In this document: positions 5,372-6,409 of the stretch, piece by piece | Numbering within the stretch: the first letter of the stretch is position 1 | Layout: every line of letters starts with the position of its first letter | Notes under the pieces: model-generated | What the model was told of the DNA's origin: nothing | Databases searched by the model: none | Seen by the model: only the letters and a program-made list of their open reading frames with translations | Assembly: GCA_002389385.1 (NCBI GenBank) | Contig: DGOK01000091.1 | Location: 1-6,409 of the forward strand | DNA: 6,409 nucleotides | Direction of reading: 5' to 3' | From: Rhodospirillaceae bacterium UBA4468 | Lineage (GTDB): Bacteria > Pseudomonadota > Alphaproteobacteria > Rhodospirillales > Casp-alpha2 | Program-made: the position numbers and the translations under genes

Positions 5372-6409
5372 ATGAAGGCAGAAAAAACAAATTCCTGGAT
5401 CAACAAAATCCATGTCGGCGATTGCATCGAACTGATGAACGGCTTGCCTGAGGCAAGTGTGGACATGGTGTTCGCCGATCCACCGTATAATTTACAGCTT
5501 TCGGGTGATCTTGTGCGCCCGGATAGCCACAAACGTGTCGACGCCGTGGACGATCACTGGGACCAGTTTGAGAGCTTTAAAGCCTACGACAAACTGACGC
5601 AGGATTGGCTTAAAGCAGCTCGCCGGGTTCTGAAACCCAATGGGACACTTTGGGTGATCGGGAGTTATCATAATATTTTCCGTGTCGGCACACAGTTACA
5701 AGACATGGGCTATTGGATTTTGAATGACGTTGTTTGGCGTAAGACAAATCCAATGCCGAATTTCAGAGGCCGCCGTTTTACCAATGCACATGAGACGCTG
5801 ATTTGGTGCTCGAAATCTGAGAAAAGCAAATACCGCTTCAATTATGAATCGATGAAAGCCCTGAACGACGATCTGCAAATGCGTTCAGACTGGTTACTGC
5901 CGATTTGTTCTGGTGGCGAACGATTAAAAAACAAAGAGGGCAAGAAAGCCCATCCGACGCAGAAACCTGAATCCTTGCTGCACCGTGTGATCCTGGCATC
6001 GACCGAAGTCGGTGACGTAGTCCTGGATCCGTTCTTTGGAACGGGGACAACAGGCGCTGTTGCAAAACGATTGGGGCGGAATTTTGTCGGCCTAGAACGG
6101 GAGAAGAGTTACGTGGCATACGCTGAGAAACGCATTGCGGAAGTGGTCCGCTTAGGCACTGACGAAATGTTAAATTCACCATCAAAGCGTGATCAGCCTC
6201 GTATCCCATTCGGCTGGTTGGTCGAACGCGGCATGCTCGAGCCGGGGACCGTCCTGACGGATCAAAAACGTCGCCACAAAGCACGCGTACGTGCAGACGG
6301 CACTTTAATTTCATCTGACTTCAAAGGCTCAATCCATCAAGTCGGCGCACATGTTCAGAACCTGCCCGCCTGTAACGGCTGGACGTTCTGGTGCATTGAT
6401 GCCGAGGGC
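5372..6409 (+). CDS. ccrM: CcrM-type DNA adenine methyltransferase (GANTC), C-terminus cut by window edge
   Basis: This beta-class N6-adenine DNA methyltransferase transfers a methyl group from S-adenosylmethionine to the adenine in GANTC; in alphaproteobacteria it is the cell-cycle-regulated orphan methylase. The catalytic motif DPPY is at residues 36-39, in FADPPYNLQLSGDL. The VDAVDDHWDQFESF and RKTNPMPNFRGRRFTNAHETLIW segments are close to Caulobacter CcrM. The SAM-binding motif is DPFFGTGTTG (219-228), after HPTQKPE. Residues from about 276 (RIPFGWLVERGML, SIHQVGAHVQNLPACNGWTFW) form the C-terminal RAMA-like domain needed for specific DNA binding in CcrM. The 346 residues visible against about 358 in Caulobacter suggest that only the last few are missing. 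ATG 5372 is preferred because AGGA lies 8 bases upstream; ATG 5363 is in the same frame, bounded by TGA 5354. No restriction endonuclease gene is adjacent within view. Confidence 0.95.
   Translation, partial: MKAEKTNSWINKIHVGDCIELMNGLPEASVDMVFADPPYNLQLSGDLVRPDSHKRVDAVDDHWDQFESFKAYDKLTQDWLKAARRVLKPNGTLWVIGSYHNIFRVGTQLQDMGYWILNDVVWRKTNPMPNFRGRRFTNAHETLIWCSKSEKSKYRFNYESMKALNDDLQMRSDWLLPICSGGERLKNKEGKKAHPTQKPESLLHRVILASTEVGDVVLDPFFGTGTTGAVAKRLGRNFVGLEREKSYVAYAEKRIAEVVRLGTDEMLNSPSKRDQPRIPFGWLVERGMLEPGTVLTDQKRRHKARVRADGTLISSDFKGSIHQVGAHVQNLPACNGWTFWCIDAEG

Noticed and set aside
5838..6314. Minus-strand frame of 158 codons inside ccrM
   Set aside because: It is antisense to a strongly conserved methyltransferase and its translation has no recognisable features.

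Overview
The window looks like chromosomal DNA of an alphaproteobacterium with moderate GC. The main reason is a near-complete CcrM-type GANTC adenine methyltransferase, with its characteristic C-terminal domain, lying directly behind ribonuclease HII. No RNA gene, CRISPR array, insertion sequence or phage gene is visible. I cannot name the genus from sequence alone.

Layout: (1) Positions 1-436 are the C-terminal ATPase part of a sensor histidine kinase, broken by a one-base deletion. (2) Positions 438-1522 are a PA0069-type radical SAM gene. It has an in-frame stop near the start and a one-base deletion near the 3' end. (3) A 59-codon gene at 1596-1775, apparently for a small exported protein, ends 12 bp before the converging stop of (4) an OFA-type major facilitator transporter on the minus strand (1788-2957). 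(5) A short divergent intergenic region with a 15-bp palindrome leads to (6) a CPA2-type cation:proton antiporter (3038-4663). It lacks the usual nucleotide-binding domain and carries a lysine-rich tail ending in five 15-bp repeats. (7) rnhB (4656-5282) overlaps the antiporter by 8 bp. (8) ccrM starts at 5372 and runs off the right edge. Five GANTC sites, the methylation target expected for CcrM, are packed into the 86 bases before it.

The clearest functional link is between the methyltransferase and the GANTC cluster at its own 5' side, which suggests methylation-sensitive autoregulation as known in Caulobacter. The antiporter and rnhB are probably co-transcribed and translationally coupled. 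The transporter on the minus strand shares only the divergent regulatory region with the antiporter. All three recognisable reading-frame lesions lie in the first 1.3 kb. They reflect either local gene decay or poor sequence quality near a contig end. I did not find a clearly new multi-gene system. The items most worth a second look are the GANTC cluster, the histone-like antiporter tail and the hidden small exported protein.
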